The translations under genes and the position numbers were made by a program. Positions 1 to 12,762 of a stretch of 64,000 nucleotides of DNA are shown here, in pieces; the first letter of the stretch is position 1; each line of letters begins with the position of its first letter. Source of the stretch: Parasponia andersonii. Taxonomy: Eukaryota; Streptophyta; Magnoliopsida; Rosales; Cannabaceae. The notes beneath the pieces are model-generated. The model made no database searches. It was not told where the DNA came from and worked only from the letters and a program-made list of their open reading frames with translations. Location: assembly GCA_002914805.1 (NCBI GenBank), contig JXTB01000255.1:301757-365756 (forward strand), given 5' to 3'.

Positions 1-394
1 GTAGATTAGTAATTTTACATTCAAAACCCTAGCAGGGCATATTTGTGCCGCCTATATATATGTGCCGCCTACATCAGGAGGCAGCAGACATTTTTTGCAT
101 ATTAATGAAAAGAGAGTTTTTCTTCTTGAGTTCTTGAAGGGACTTTTTCTGAATTCATCAAGGGCTTCCTTGTGGTATTCAATCCGACTTATCAAACGGA
201 TTCTCCATCCCGTTTGTGGCGTCTTCACCATGCTAAGGTTCTTGCTTCTGCTAAGCAACGGGTCGCGGTTCTTCCATCAAAACTTGAAAGATCTTGGGAT
301 TATATTTCCAGATTTTGGTAACGGGTTTCGTCACATCGTTGGCGAGGTTCATATCAAGACCCATATTTCTCCTGCAATCACGATGTTAGAAGAT
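1..394. other. Left flank, decayed LTR-like DNA
   Basis: No gene is supported here. An open frame at 62-415 on the plus strand shows no domain I recognise. The wording of 150-250 (stepwise pyrimidine-rich text around CATCCCGTTTGTGGCG) resembles the R-U5 part of plant LTRs, but no second copy lies in the window, so this is a weak inference. The segment does not resemble the FAM91 exons expected if the element to its right had simply inserted into that gene. Confidence 0.3.
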
Positions 395-1200
395 TGTTTT
401 GGAGTGAGTTCCTAAAATATAGTTAAAGTGAGTTAACTAAATTGTGTTAGTTATTCACTTAAGTAATATACAATCAGATTAAGAAACAGCAGAAAGACAG
501 AGCAGCAAGTAGTGGTAATTTAGGGGTTTCTAAAAGGTGGACTACTTGAGCAATATAAGAAAAGGTTTACATGCAGAAATAGAAGCTTGAAAACAAGCTG
601 GTCGTATTTGTAGTACCTGGTTTCTTGTTAAACCAGCTGTGCTGTCAAATGGAGAAGTTTCCTTAGATTAATTTGAGGAACTTTAAGGAGCATTTTAGCA
701 ATCTCAGGCAGATTTTAGTATCTGTTTTTGTGCAAAACCAGGTGCAGTGCATGGCTTAAAAGAGACAAGAAAGAGTGGTTTTTGCCACTTGTCAAATGTT
801 TCTCAATGTCTCCGACTCTCGGCTTACCTGTCAAGTAAATCAGCCTATAAATAGAGCTGAAACTCTGCACAAAGAGAACAACAACCTGGTCCTAAAATTC
901 TAATTGTTCTCTGCCGACTTCTCTCTTTCTTTTCATATATTTTTCTGCTATTTTCAGTTGTTTTAACTCTGAAATCCTGCCAAAATTCCAATTTTCTTCA
1001 AACCCGATAGGCCATAATCACTTCTTAAATTCTTGCATATCACTTCCCAACCCTTTTTCCTCTAAAATATTATTTCAGCATCAAGATCAGTGGGATTTTA
1101 TTGTTGCATGTGTGAATCAGCCGAACTATTTTCATATATTCAGCAATTGATTCTTATCATTTGAACCATCCGACAAGCTACGTATCCTTTAAAGCTAAGT
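395..1200 (+). repeat. 5' LTR of the Tat/Ogre-like element
   Basis: The LTR begins TGTTTTGGAGT at 395, and the same start (TGTTTTAGAGT) recurs at 14,915 with homology for about 78 bp. A TATA-like CCTATAAATAGAGC lies near 844, followed by a pyrimidine-rich stretch, as expected for the U3-R boundary. The 3' edge is not defined because I see no clear primer-binding site; 1,200 is an estimate. Confidence 0.6.
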
Positions 1201-1441
1201 AATCTATCTTGCTCTCTTATATTTATTTATTTCTCATGTTTATATATATAAAATAATGGATGATCACTAAAGAGCAAAAGTATGTGTCCTTAGAGCAGCC
1301 ACTAAGATTCCATACCACATGCTTTCATAAATTTATGCTCATATCTATGTATGATCAGTTTCTGGTCATCATAATACCGAGCTAAATTTCTTTAATGTTT
1401 TGACTAAATCATCCTCCATTCTATACCTTCACACATGCATG

Positions 1442-1498
<57 letters not shown>

Positions 1499-2064
1499 CA
1501 AGTTAGCATTTTCATTCTAAAGGAACTCTATAAAGGTTGAGCGGCCTAATCTTTATGTTCTTGGTAATTCTTGAAATATAATAATAATAATAGTAGAATT
1601 TCTTTTCCCTATCTCTTGTGTATATTTTCATTTCAGTACTTTTATTTTTAGCTTATTTAATTACCAGCTTTTATATAATGTATATATGTTTTTATAACTA
1701 ACTTAGTTATTTATGTCCTATATCTATATCTTACCCTAGGGTTTTCTGATTAAATTGTGTTGTTTTAATCTTTTGAGAAACACACAAGTAAATACACAAG
1801 TAAATACATAATTTTAGTATTCAGGAATTACCACGAACATAACTTAGCTCTGTTTCATTTCTTTCTTTAAAATTATTTGCATAAAATCATATCACAACTC
1901 TTAGCTACATTTTCTAAGTCAGAATCTGGTCATAAACAAAAGCTTAAAAGCTTTGCCTTTAAGAAGAGAGAGACGGCAGAAGAAAATCTTCCACCCCCAC
2001 CACCTTTACCGCCCAGTGTTGAAGTTCTGTTCAGCAGATTAATCAAATAGGATAGATTGTAGCC
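1200..2064 (+). other. Untranslated leader of the Gypsy element with (AT)n
   Basis: There is no coding sequence I can support. The segment holds an AT microsatellite at about 1,446-1,496 and a proline-codon-rich patch near 1,990-2,020 just before the gag-like region. It is best read as the element's 5' leader. Confidence 0.5.
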
Positions 2065-3990
2065 ATGTTGAAAAGTCTTCAACAAGATGTTGCCATGCTA
2101 AAAAGTAGAGATGCAGCGCTTACTAGAAATGGGAATTCAGGCTCCCAAACTGGTCCGTCTGTCCATAACGGAGCTAGTCCCAATACTATTCGAGCATAAC
2201 TAGGAATTGCCAGTGCAACTCTAGGGATTGCAGCTCCAGCTTTTACAACTACCGTTGTTACCAATTCTGTCATTATCATTGCTCCAGAAGCCAGTGCAAG
2301 TAAAAAGTATATTACAAAAGAGAAAATGATGGAGATGCTCCGGACCAAATCAGCCGGCCAATTTTCAACCACCTTATCCCTCATATATTTTAACCAAGCC
2401 ATATCCCATACCTCAACGAAAGAGAAACGGATGATATGTTGGAATCGCTGGAGAAGGTGACAAATGTGAATTTCAATGTATCTTTAGAAGATAGAAGGGA
2501 TTGGCTCCCGAACAAGAATGGTGGTTTCTCTTGCAAATCATGTTTCCTCAACATACAAGAAATGGAAGGTCTTGCTGATTTTATGCCCTGTGAGCTGGTG
2601 TGGAAGTCCCCAACCCCAACCAAAGTTAGGGTCTTCAGATGGTTAGTCACCTTGGTGAAACTAAATACCCAGGATCATCTACAAAGGAGAAGGCTGTACC
2701 AAGTCCTCTTCCCGAATTGGTGTGTGCTGTGTAGGAGAGGTGGAGAAAATATGGACCATTTGTTCTTTCATTGCAGCTTTGTTTTGAACTTGTTGCGGCG
2801 GTTATTGAAAGTGTCCAATGTTTGCTGGGTCATTCCCTCTACAATTAACAGTTTGTTATCTGACCATCTGGGATACGTTGGGAGAACATCAAGATGAGTC
2901 TTATGGAATGCGTCAGTCATGGCAATAATTTGGGCTCTTTAGTCCGAAAGAAACCAATGAATCTTCCAAGATAATAGTTACTTGGAGGAGGTGTGGGAGA
3001 GGGTACAGTTTTGGGTGGCCATATGGCTTGAGAGTGCGAAGAACTTCAAAAATTTTGCCTCCTCTGATTTGCTTAGAATTTGGGAGTTGCTAGGTGAAGG
3101 GGGTTCTTGAGTTGGTGGTTTTTTTTTTTTTGTTTTAGTGTAGTCTTGGTGGTTCTTTTCTCATCTGTGTGCTCATCATTATTTAATAAAATATTCTCGT
3201 TTCTTATCCAAAAAAAAAAAAAAAAAAAAGCCATATCCCAAAGATTATATAAATCCTAGGTTCAGAACTTTTGATGGAAAGACTGAAAATGCTCGAAAAC
3301 ATGTTATAGGATTTATAGATGATTTAGCATCACATGTTGGTGATGATGATTTAATGATGAGGGAATTCTCCAAGTCACTTTCGGGTAGAGCTTATGATTG
3401 GTTTGTGGATTTGCCTGCCAATAGCATCAAGAATTGGGAAAATTTAGTGGCAGTTTTCTGTACCAAGTTCTTTGTTACAGCGTCCAAGTGTAAATTTGCC
3501 GATCTTTCAGCTGAAGTTCAAGAAAAGAAGGAATCATTAACATCTTATGTTAATAATAGATTCAAGGAAAGGGCATTACATTGCAAAGATCCAATCACTG
3601 AATTGCAACTTATTGAGATGTGTTTTAGCAAGATGCAATCAAGATATAGCAGTTACATAGAGAATCATATAATCACTAATTTCGCGGAATTGATGGAGAG
3701 GGTTAGAAAGACTGAAATTACAGTGGTCGAAACCAGAAAGAAAAATGTTCAGAAAGCTAGTATTAGTACTAGCAAACCCAGCGACAGTTGGGATAGATCA
3801 GCTCCTTTTAAAAGAAAGAGAGAAGTGGAAGTGGTAGATCAACCTTACAAGAATCAAGCAATTTTTGCTCAAATCCCTATGGATAGAGGAACGTTGGAAG
3901 CTTTAGTACAACTCTGGATAGAGGATGGAGAGTTAAAACTCTTTTCTATCGACAAAACAACCAACGGCAAGAGAGAAGTCGGATCCTAAG
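2065..3990 (+). mobile_element. gag-like region of the Gypsy element, split by a LINE
   Basis: The retrotransposon gag-like region lies in two pieces, about 2,065-2,408 and 3,241-3,990, separated by a LINE insertion. The second piece has the family look of plant Retrotrans_gag proteins, including a SLSGRAYDWFVDLP segment, and ends in a basic stretch. It is part of a broken fossil element. Confidence 0.75.
2409..3227 (+). mobile_element. 5'-truncated LINE (L1 type) nested in gag
   Basis: The fragment encodes the zinc-binding domain found at the end of plant LINE reverse transcriptases (zf-RVT). Residues at 2,580-2,780 read VWKSPTPTKVRVFRWLV, then a CVLC...DHLFFHC cysteine/histidine cluster. 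It ends with AATAAAATATT, TTTCTTATCC and a run of A. A 13-bp target-site duplication, AAGCCATATCCCA, flanks it at 2,396-2,408 and 3,228-3,240, so the edges are firm. Only the last part of ORF2 and the 3' end are present, as is usual for 5'-truncated LINE copies. The flanking gag-like sequence continues directly after it. Confidence 0.9.
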
Positions 3991-4439
3991 CATTGTATAT
4001 TATATAGAAGAGTAAGTCATCCTACTATCCGAAGGGTATATCATGCTAAGGTTGCTAAAGGGGAAATAGTTCCAAGACAAGGAATGGAGCTGATCCTCTC
4101 CTGAATCATGAAAGAAGAAACCAAGTCCTGACATGTACTGCTGTGGAGAATGTTAATCCAACAGAAAAGGAAGAAGTCAGTCATGAAGTGAAAGAAGAAG
4201 ATGCTATCAAAGAAGCTCTTATGAAGTCTAAGGTATTTTAGAATTTGTTTGATACCTTAGAATTTGAAGAAGCTAGGAAAATGGTTGCTCAAGCTATTTT
4301 GGAAATATCCAGACAGTTGGGGCCTCAGTATTGTATGGTTGCCAAAGGAATGAAGAAAGTTGTGAGACAACATGAGGATGTTGTTACTTTTACTGAGAAA
4401 GATTCACAAGTTGAGAGTAATAGCCATAAGAAGAGTTAA

Positions 4440-4701
4440 CAATGGCTATTTAGTTAACTTGATGTCATGGCAAACCTTCAAAGATGAGAAGAAACTAGTG
4501 CTACAAGTGACACCACTAGTTACTTTTGCTTCTAGCTCTTACGTAACCAAGGGTTACATTACTATTGATCTGCAAGTAGGGCAAATAAGAACTCCTACTA
4601 CGTTTCATGTCATAGATGTAGATGTATCTTATCATCTATTACTTGGCAGACTAATTATACATCACAATTATGTGGTCCCTTCCACAATGCTCAATGTTTG
4701 A
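4440..4701 (+). mobile_element. Protease-like region of the Gypsy element
   Basis: This resembles the retropepsin-like domain of Tat-lineage elements. The C-terminal wording (TFHVIDVDVSYHLLLGR, then VVPST) matches the family's usual end of the protease. It is part of a broken fossil. The 3,990-4,440 stretch before it is degenerate linker sequence of the same element. Confidence 0.65.
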
Positions 4702-5249
4702 AAGCCATAAAGGGAAGGAAGTAAGTTTTCGTTCAAGTAACAAAGGCTCCTTTTGCACAAGAAGAAGTTCATTGGGTAGAATCTATTTTCTTTAATAAAG
4801 TATCTAAGGAAATAGCATAAATAAGACCATAGGGAGTGTCTTTGAATTCAAATGTTTTAAGAAGAAGCGTCATCAAGTCAACAGTGCATGAAAGTTGATT
4901 CAATTGATGCTCAACCCTTTATAGAAAGAATTGTGCTTCCTAATGGCAAAAAGATCTATACTTTCTGAAGGGACAGTGAGGTCATCACTAACCTTGCAAA
5001 TCCAGTAGTTAAAAGGAGGAGAATTGAAGAAACAAGTGAAGAAAAGACTGAAGCAATTCCCTTGGCTCCAAAGAAACTTCAGGATGAGCCAAAAGAATCC
5101 TCAAGTTAAATTGAAGAAAGTTAATTTAGCAAATGAAGGAAAAGAAAAAATAACTTTCAAAGCAAAAGGATTAGATGATGAATTTGAGGCTATATTGATT
5201 AAGTTGCTAAAAGAAATCAAGGATATTTCCACCTGAGCATATGAAGATA

Positions 5250-6170
5250 TGTCAGGGTTGGATAACAAGCTTATAACACATAAGCTAGTGGTTGATCCAA
5301 CATTGAGGCCTGTTAAACAAACTGCTAGAAATTTCAGCAATGCTATATAGCTTCATATCAAGAAAGAGTTGGAAAAATTAATAGAAGCTGGCTTTATCAA
5401 GCTATGCCAACATCACATCTAGTTGGCAAATATTGTGCCTGTCGGGAAGAAGAATGGGCAAATAAGGATCTGTATAGATTTCAGGGACTTAAATTAAATT
5501 TTTCCGAAGGATGATTTTCCCCTATCCAACCTATACATGCTCAGTGATGCAATAGCTAATCATGAGATGTTCTCCTTTATGGATGGGTTTAGTGGGTACA
5601 ATCAAATCAAAATGGATCCAGCTGATGCAGAAAAGACTGCATTTAGAACCCCGTTTGGCAGTTTTTACTATACAATAATACCATTTGGATTAAAGAATGA
5701 AGGGGCTACATATCAAAGAGCAATGACAGTCACTTTTCACGATATAATTCATGACTATATGAAGGATTATGTAGTCTAGTAGTCAAGTCAAGAAAGAAAG
5801 ATCAGCATTTTGACCATTTGAGGAGAGTTTTTGAAAGATGAAGTATGATCTAAAAATGAATCCTCTTAACTGTGCTTTTGGAGTCACAGAAGGAAAATTC
5901 CTAAGTTTTGTGGTGGATAATGAGGGAATCAAGATTGATCAAGATAAGACCAAAGCCATCTTGAAGATCGAGCCTCCAAATAATCTTAAGCAGAGTGGAG
6001 AATTTGTTGGAAAAATCTCTCATCTCAGAAGGTTTGAGGAAATCAAGCACATTTTGATCAATCCTCGAGTAATGTCTGCTCCTCTACCTAATAAAAAACT
6101 TCTAGTTTACTTAACAACATTTGAGGAAGCTATTGGTACACTGATCGCATAAGAACAGAATAATATGGAA
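5250..6170 (+). mobile_element. Reverse transcriptase region of the Gypsy element
   Basis: Ty3/Gypsy reverse transcriptase blocks are visible: FSFMDGFSGYNQIKMDP, FRTPFGSFYYTIIPFGL and GATYQRAM at about 5,570-5,730, followed by a connection-like region to about 6,170. It is broken and interrupted downstream by a hAT transposon at 6,236. Confidence 0.85.
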
Positions 6171-6235
6171 AAACCAGTATAGTATCTCAGTAGACTTCTT
6201 AAGGGTGCAGAAAAGAATTACCCAATGGCAAACAA

Positions 6236-9200
6236 TAGCGACGTCAATTTCACCGAACGGGGCGGTGCACCGGCCTGAACGGGGCAGATTTTTACAGTTA
6301 TAAACGGTGCGGAGCACTAGGTGGGGATTCCCTAAATAAAATTTCACGGAAGGGTCGAGCTTGGGATTGAATGCCCCACTGTGACCCCGCCCTAATTATA
6401 TATAAATTACTTTTTAAATTTATTTTTATATATACTAATAATTCAAATTCCAAAAAGTTTTAAAAAAAGCTAATAATAAATATAGTCATATACCAATACA
6501 ATTAGGGTCCATAATATGCCGCACTCATTTTTTTACAATATTTGTTATCCTTTCTCTCTCTATCTCTCGTTTTCATTCTACAACAACTTCTTAATCAATA
6601 TTCGACATCAACAATACTATACTGGAAGGTTAATACTTTTCTATCTCTGTCTATGTTTTGTCTTTTTTAATTTGGGTTTATTAGAGTTTATGGTTTGTCT
6701 TTTGTGATCTGATGATAATCCACTGTATGAATCTCTCTAGATCTAGTTAAGCTTATGATTTTTATGAAAGACTTTTCATCATGGATTAAACAAACAAGCA
6801 TATCCTCGACAAAATTAAAGTATTAGTATACAATTGAATAGCACGTGTTCCTCACTAATTAAAAAAAATTAAGTTTGGCCTTTTAATAAACTTCTATTCA
6901 TCTTTTTCACTTTTTAATATCACAAAATATACACATTTTTTTGTCCTTTACTCAAAGGCTCAAATATTGGGTCTATCTAATAATTAAGAGAAAGTTCAAA
7001 TTTTGTCATTCATTTTACTTTGAAAGTTTGTTATGAATCATTATTATTATGTAAAGAAATGATAGGTCAATCGATTTGACCATCAAACAATAATTGGCAG
7101 TCAATTAATATCTAATTTTTTCTTTGTCATTTTCTTTTGGTATAATTAGTTTTCAATGAAATATTAATCTTTGGTAAATACTTGATTATATAAGGCTATG
7201 AGCACTACTAAATTTATGTCACTAGTTTTTGTTTCTAAACAGATTTTGTTTTATTTGTTAGGTTGGAGATTTGGAAATGGCTTCAGCTGATGAACACTTG
7301 GCGACCAAGTCAATAAGTGATCCCATTTGAACAAACAAGGGCAAGATCACGGTTGTTGTTGATGATGCTAAGGTGCAAAACCAACCTTTGAACACTAGCA
7401 CACCAATACTACTGAATAGTAGCACTCCAACAGCACTTGCTCGTAGCCCACCAGAACCAAAACCAAATAGCCCTAAAGCTCTATGTATTGAAGAAACTAG
7501 AGAGAAAAGAAAGCGTAGATCTGTTGTATGGATGCATTTCAAAAGAAAGAAGATTAGTGGAATTGAGAAGATCGTTTGTGACTATTGCCAAAGGTCATTG
7601 GGTAGAGGCAGTAAGAATGGGACAAGGCATTTTCATGACCACTTCAAAAGTTGTCCTTTACGACAACAAAGGGATATAAAATAGTCAATGTTGAATCCTA
7701 AGGACACGGAAGGGAAAGTTGTACTTGGAACCTATGACTTTAACCCGAAAATATCAAGAAAAAAGCTGGCACATATTATCATTTTGCATGAATATCCTAT
7801 TTCAATGGTTGATCATGAAGGCTTTAGAGAATACTCAAATAGCCTCCAACCCTTGTTCAAGGTCGTCACTAGAAATACCATTCAATCTGACATTTTTAAA
7901 ATTTTTGAAGATGAGAAAAAAAAGACTATGAAATCGTTTGAGTGCAACAAAAGTAGAATTGTGATTACTAGTGATATGTGGATAGCTAACAACCGAGAGA
8001 GAAGGTACATGACTCTGACTGCACATTATATAGATGATTCGTGGACCTTGAAAAGTCAAATCATAAGGTATATATATGCTTTTGTTTATAGTTTTTTACG
8101 TACTATAATTAGTTTATATAATAGTTGTTCTCCATGCAATTTATAAATTATTCTATTATTTTTGTAATAGGTTTATTTTTGTGCCATGTCCACGTAATAC
8201 TCAAACACTATTAGATGCATTGATCAACTGCTTGATGGACTGGAAGTTGACTGAGTTGTGAGTTGTCTACTTTCACTGTTGATAATTGCAATACCAATGA
8301 AGCTATGATCTCTATAATGAAGGATAAGCTTTCTGGTAGTGGATTGATGTTAGGTGGGGAACTCTTTCATATATGTTCTTGTGCACATATTTTGAATTTG
8401 ATTGTGAGGGATGGTTTATCTGTGATAGATGAAGGTATTGAGAGGATTCGTGATAGTGTTGCTTCTTGGACAACAACACCAAAAAGAACAGAAAAGTTCA
8501 AAGAAACAGCTCGTCAATTGTATGTTGATTGCAGTAAGATGATTCAACTTGATGGCATAACTAGGTGGAACTCTATTTATCTTATGCTTAGCACTACTTA
8601 TATGTACAAGAGTGTCTTTGTTCGTCTAAAGCAAAGAGAATCGAGTTATAAATATTTGCCAACTGAAGAGGATTGGGTTAAGGCAAAAAATCTGTGTGAC
8701 AAACTTGTTTTGTTTTATCAAGTCACTGAGTTATTTTCTGGAACCAAATATCCTACTCCCAATCTTTTCTTTCCAAAGATTTGTGAGATTAGATTGGCCA
8801 TTTCTGAATGGCTCAAATCAAATGATAATGCAAGGACGATGACATCATAAATGGTAGAAAAGTTTGAAAAGTATTGGGATGTAATTCATAGAATAATCTA
8901 TAGTGACAGTTCGGCATAAGATGAAGCCGATAGAATATTACTTTCATCGAATTTATGGAAATGAATGTTCTATGTATGAAATTAGTAGAGTTCGTTAGAT
9001 TTGTCTTGATTTGGTGAAAGAGTACCAAACAAAGTGCATTGAGGATGAACGAACTAATCAATCTAATTATATTCCATCTTCTCTATATGATGTTGATGAT
9101 CCATTATCTGGTTATAATATATTTGTTAGTGTCACATCTATTTCTGAGCAAATGAAGTCGGAATTGGAAAAGTACTTAGAAGCATCTGTTTTACCTAGGA

Positions 9201-10183
9201 CTGCTAATTTTCATATATTAGCATGGTGGAAGACAAATGGAATGAAATATCCTATCTTGAACTCTATTGCTAGAGATATTTTGGCTATTTCTGTTACTAC
9301 TGTTGTTTCAGAATCTTCATTTAGTACTGATGGTAGACATGTGAGTCCACATCGTATTAGGCTTCATCCAGAGACATTGAAAGCTTTAGTATGTACTCTT
9401 AGGTTATGGTCTCAAAAGCCAGGTAAGCATTTTAATCAACTAATTAATTTTTCCACATTTTTTATTTTTTAGAGTCAACTAATAGTTTCATTTTTTAAAT
9501 TTCTTTTCAGTACCTCCATAGTCTTAAGATTCTTTTTGAAGAAGATAAGGATACTAATATGGTAAATAATATCATAATTATATATTGGAATCCCTTCATG
9601 AATATTTAAATTGATGTATATTATATATCTCGTTTACTTTGCAGGATCCATTTTCTGTTTCTTTGGATTGAGTGGTGGAGGATCAAGGAAAGAAACATGT
9701 TTGGCTTACTATTAGGTGTTGATGTTTCAATTCAATTGTTTAGAATAATATTATTTATGTTTCAAGTATTTTGGATTATATTATCTTTTAAGATGTAGAA
9801 TAAGTTATGTAATTTTTCGGACTAAATAGTTTATATCGGAAGACTCTAATATGTTAAAGTTTTATTTGAATATTTCTTTATCGATACGTATATCCTTTTT
9901 AAAATTATAATTCCGATAGATTTGAGTTAAGATTGTAGAATTTTCGATGGATTTGACTTCAATTTTTTTTTTTTTTGATAGAAATTTTTTAATAAACTTA
10001 ATGGAGACCCCGATACACTGATGGGGAAACTGTTTCCCGACGGGGATTCCCTAAATAGTTCCTCCGAAACCGCCTTGCAATAAATTAAGCAGTAAATGAT
10101 GCGGGGATAATATTGTAAAATAATAACGAATATCGGAATGGTTAATATAACACCAATCCCACCCCGTCCTACTGACATCACTA
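6236..10183 (+). mobile_element. hAT transposon (Ac-like), complete ends, decayed
   Basis: The element is about 3.95 kb. Its terminal inverted repeats start TAGCGACGTCA on the left and read TAGTGATGTCA on the reverse complement of the right end. An imperfect 8-bp target-site duplication flanks it: GCAAACAA at 6,228-6,235 and ACAGACAA at 10,184-10,191. Eight bases is the hAT length. Both ends carry GC-rich subterminal DNA that stands out from the AT-rich surroundings, with a repeated GGGGATTCCCTAAAT near 6,324 and 10,038. The interior encodes a plus-strand BED-finger transposase. It is nested in the Gypsy element, whose sequence continues on both sides. Confidence 0.92.
7277..9530 (+). pseudogene. 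hAT transposase (BED finger, RNase H-like, hAT dimerisation)
   Basis: This is the transposase of the hAT element, of the RICESLEEPER/Ac type. A BED zinc finger (CDYCQ...HFHDHFKSC) lies at about 7,580-7,660. The catalytic-domain motif ITSDMW at about 7,965 carries the first acidic residue, and FTVDNCNTN at about 8,275 the second. The C-terminal hAT dimerisation region is at about 9,200-9,410 (SESSFSTDGR...HPETLKALVC). The likely start is ATG at 7,277. A 5'UTR intron to about 7,260, an intron at 8,068-8,170 and a last intron at 9,423-9,510 fit GT-AG rules. The frame is broken: TGA soon after the start, TAG at 7,682, and further stops or shifts near 8,255 and 8,850-8,930. It is a dead copy, although the domain order is complete. 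Confidence 0.88.
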
Positions 10184-10279
10184 ACAGACAAGCTTGGTAC
10201 TACTCTTATGTATGCAGTACAAAAACTTAGGCATTACATTGTTATACACAAAGTCAAACCAACTCAGACCCCGTTAAGT

Positions 10280-10640
10280 TTATGTTGCAAAAACCTATTT
10301 TGACTGGGAGATATGCTAAATGGATGTTGATGCTTAGTGAGTTCGATATGACTATAGAAAAACCTAAGGCTATCAAAAGTCAAGCCTTAGCAGATTTGCT
10401 TAAGTATTCCAAGTCTTTAGATTCAAAACAAGAAGTCACGTTAGCCGAGGAAAGTGAAGAACAATGGGAGCTATATTTTGATGGGGCTTCAACTAAGAAT
10501 GAAGGCAGTGCAGGAATTATCATCTCTAATAATCAAGGAGAAATTTTCAAGAAGGTTGTTAAGTTAGCCTTTCCTTGCTCCCACAATGAGGCAGAGCATG
10601 AAGCTCTAGCTATGAGTTTAGATTTAGCCAAATAAATGAA
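10280..10640 (+). mobile_element. RNase H region of the Gypsy element
   Basis: Downstream of the hAT insertion, the tail of the reverse transcriptase connection (ILTGRYAKWMLMLSEFDM) is followed by an RNase H motif (LYFDGASTKNEGSAGI) at about 10,465. This arrangement fits Tat/Ogre elements, which carry an extra RNase H. The 10,640-11,400 stretch that follows is degenerate linker of the same element. Confidence 0.75.
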
Positions 10641-11399
10641 GATTCTTAATTTGAAGATTTGTGGTGATTCAAACCTAGTGATTAGCAATTGAATGGAGAC
10701 TTTGCTGTCAAGGAACCTAGCCTAGTTAAATACAGAGAAGAGTTACAAGAAAAGATTAAAAGGATTTAAAAATTACAAGTTAGAGCCTATTCCCAGATCA
10801 TTGAACAAATATGTTGATGCTTTAACCACCCTAGTGCCTAAAAATAGGGACTAAAAAGGAGGGAATGATCCAAATTCATTGGAGACCAGAAAGAAACCTA
10901 TGAAAATTTCATCATCAACAGAGACTGGAGGGTGGATGCAAGTTATTAAAGGGAAACTAGAAAATCCTCAGCCTCAGGATTTTAAGGAGATTAAGAATTT
11001 TATGATGCTCAATTGCTAGTTATACAAGAAGCTTGGAGATGGAATACTAGCTAAGAGTGTGACTGAAGAATTTGGACAGAAAATTTTAAACCAAGTTCAT
11101 GCTAAGTTGTGTGGTTTGGAAGGACCTATGTTAGCTCAGACGACTAAAAGGTTAGGTTATTTCTGGCCCGAGCTCAGAAGTGTGAACAATGCCAATTGGT
11201 TTTGGATATTAGAGAAAACTATTTTGTGAAAAAAGAAGATCGGAGACGAAGTTACATCAATTACCTGGTCTACGATCAACTTCCAGAAGATGTTTCTACA
11301 GCTATCCTAATCAAACAGAAAGCTGGGAGATATTATATGAAGGATGGACAGCTTTAAAGAAAGAGTTTTCAGGGGAAGATCCTAAGATGCCTAGGTCCT

Positions 11400-12475
11400 A
11401 ATGAAATTGAAGAAGTCTTGAGAGAAGTCTATGCCGGAGATTGTGGAAGCCATATAGGAGAAAGACGTTTATTTGAGCAGCTCATCTTTATGGGCTACCT
11501 TTGGCCAATAAGGGAAGATGAAGCTTTGGAATTTGCAAAGAAGTGTGAAGCATGTCAAAGGCTTGGAAATCTAATTCATGCTCCATCAGTGGAAATGGGA
11601 AGCATAACTTCCCCTTGGCCATTTTGTACTTGGGTTCTTGACCTGATGGGACCAATCACTCCTTCAAGAGGAAAAAGATGAATACTAGCAACTACTGAAT
11701 GTTTTACCAAGTGGTCGGAAACAGCCTAACTCAAGAAGGCTACTGCAGATGCAGTTAGAAACTTTGTGTCGAAGCATATCATCTGTAGATTTGGTAATCC
11801 CAAGGGAGATCTTGTCAGATAATGGCACACCATTCACTGGTCAGTCATTCCAATTGTTACCACAGAGTACCAAATTCGTCATGGAAAATCTACTACGTGC
11901 TATGCTCAAGAAAATGGTTTGATTGAAGCATTCAACAAAACATTAGCAGCAATAATTGGAAAGATGATAAAAGAAGCTCCAATCAGTTGGGATGACTGTC
12001 TTTACCTGGTTAGCATTATGGGCTTACTGAACCACAAAGAGCACTACTACAAAGCAAACTCCTTTTTCTCTAGTTTATGATGCAAAAGGTGTGCTTCCAG
12101 CCGAATTAAGTGTTCCTACAGCTAGAATAACTTATATCCACAAATCAAGAGGATAGCTGTAGGCAGTTTGACTTGGAAACACTTGAAGGAAGAAGGCAGG
12201 AAATTCAAAAGAAAGTTCTAGTGTACCAAAAAAAGATTGCACAAGCTTACAATAAGTTGATCAAACCTAGAATCTTTCATGAAGGGGATTTCGTGTTGAA
12301 AGATGCTGACCATGCTATCAAAAGATTGTGCACTCCTAAATTCACTCAAAAGTGGGAAGGACCCTATCCGATAGAGAAAGTTAAAGCTAGTGGATATTGC
12401 ACTCTTAGGGACTTAGAATCAGGTAAGATCTTACCTCTTACCAATCTTAAATTTGTGAAGAAATACTACCTCTAA
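11400..12475 (+). mobile_element. Integrase region of the Gypsy element
   Basis: The zinc-binding HHCC domain appears at about 11,440-11,570 (GSHIGERRLFEQ...KKCEACQRLG), followed by the start of the catalytic core (PWPFCTWVLDLMGPITPS). The C-terminal region ending near 12,475 has the KFTQKWEGPYPIEKVKASGY wording typical of Gypsy integrases. It is part of a broken fossil. Confidence 0.85.
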
Positions 12476-12762
12476 TCACGTGCATATCTATGTACATACT
12501 CTTGCATACATATCAAATAAAATTATACCATATTGGGGACTTTTGTGAATTATGACTACGTAGTTTCTATAAAGATGTCTTTAGGGAAAGCCAGCTGAAT
12601 ACTAAGTATCAAAAGTGTTAATCAAGGGCGTACAAGGGCCGATTCTAAACATGAATCAAAGAGCCTAAGTGTACATATAAGAGAGAATTGGAGCATAAAC
12701 TATCTCAGTTTAGCTCAACAAAAGGACTATCCTAGTCCTGGAGGCAAGTTAAGTCTAATCTT

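Noticed and set aside
62-415. 117-residue plus-strand open frame
   Set aside because: It has no recognisable domain, overlaps LTR-like wording and runs into the LTR start at 395.
1446-1496. AT run as a promoter element
   Set aside because: It is a plain AT microsatellite within the retroelement leader.
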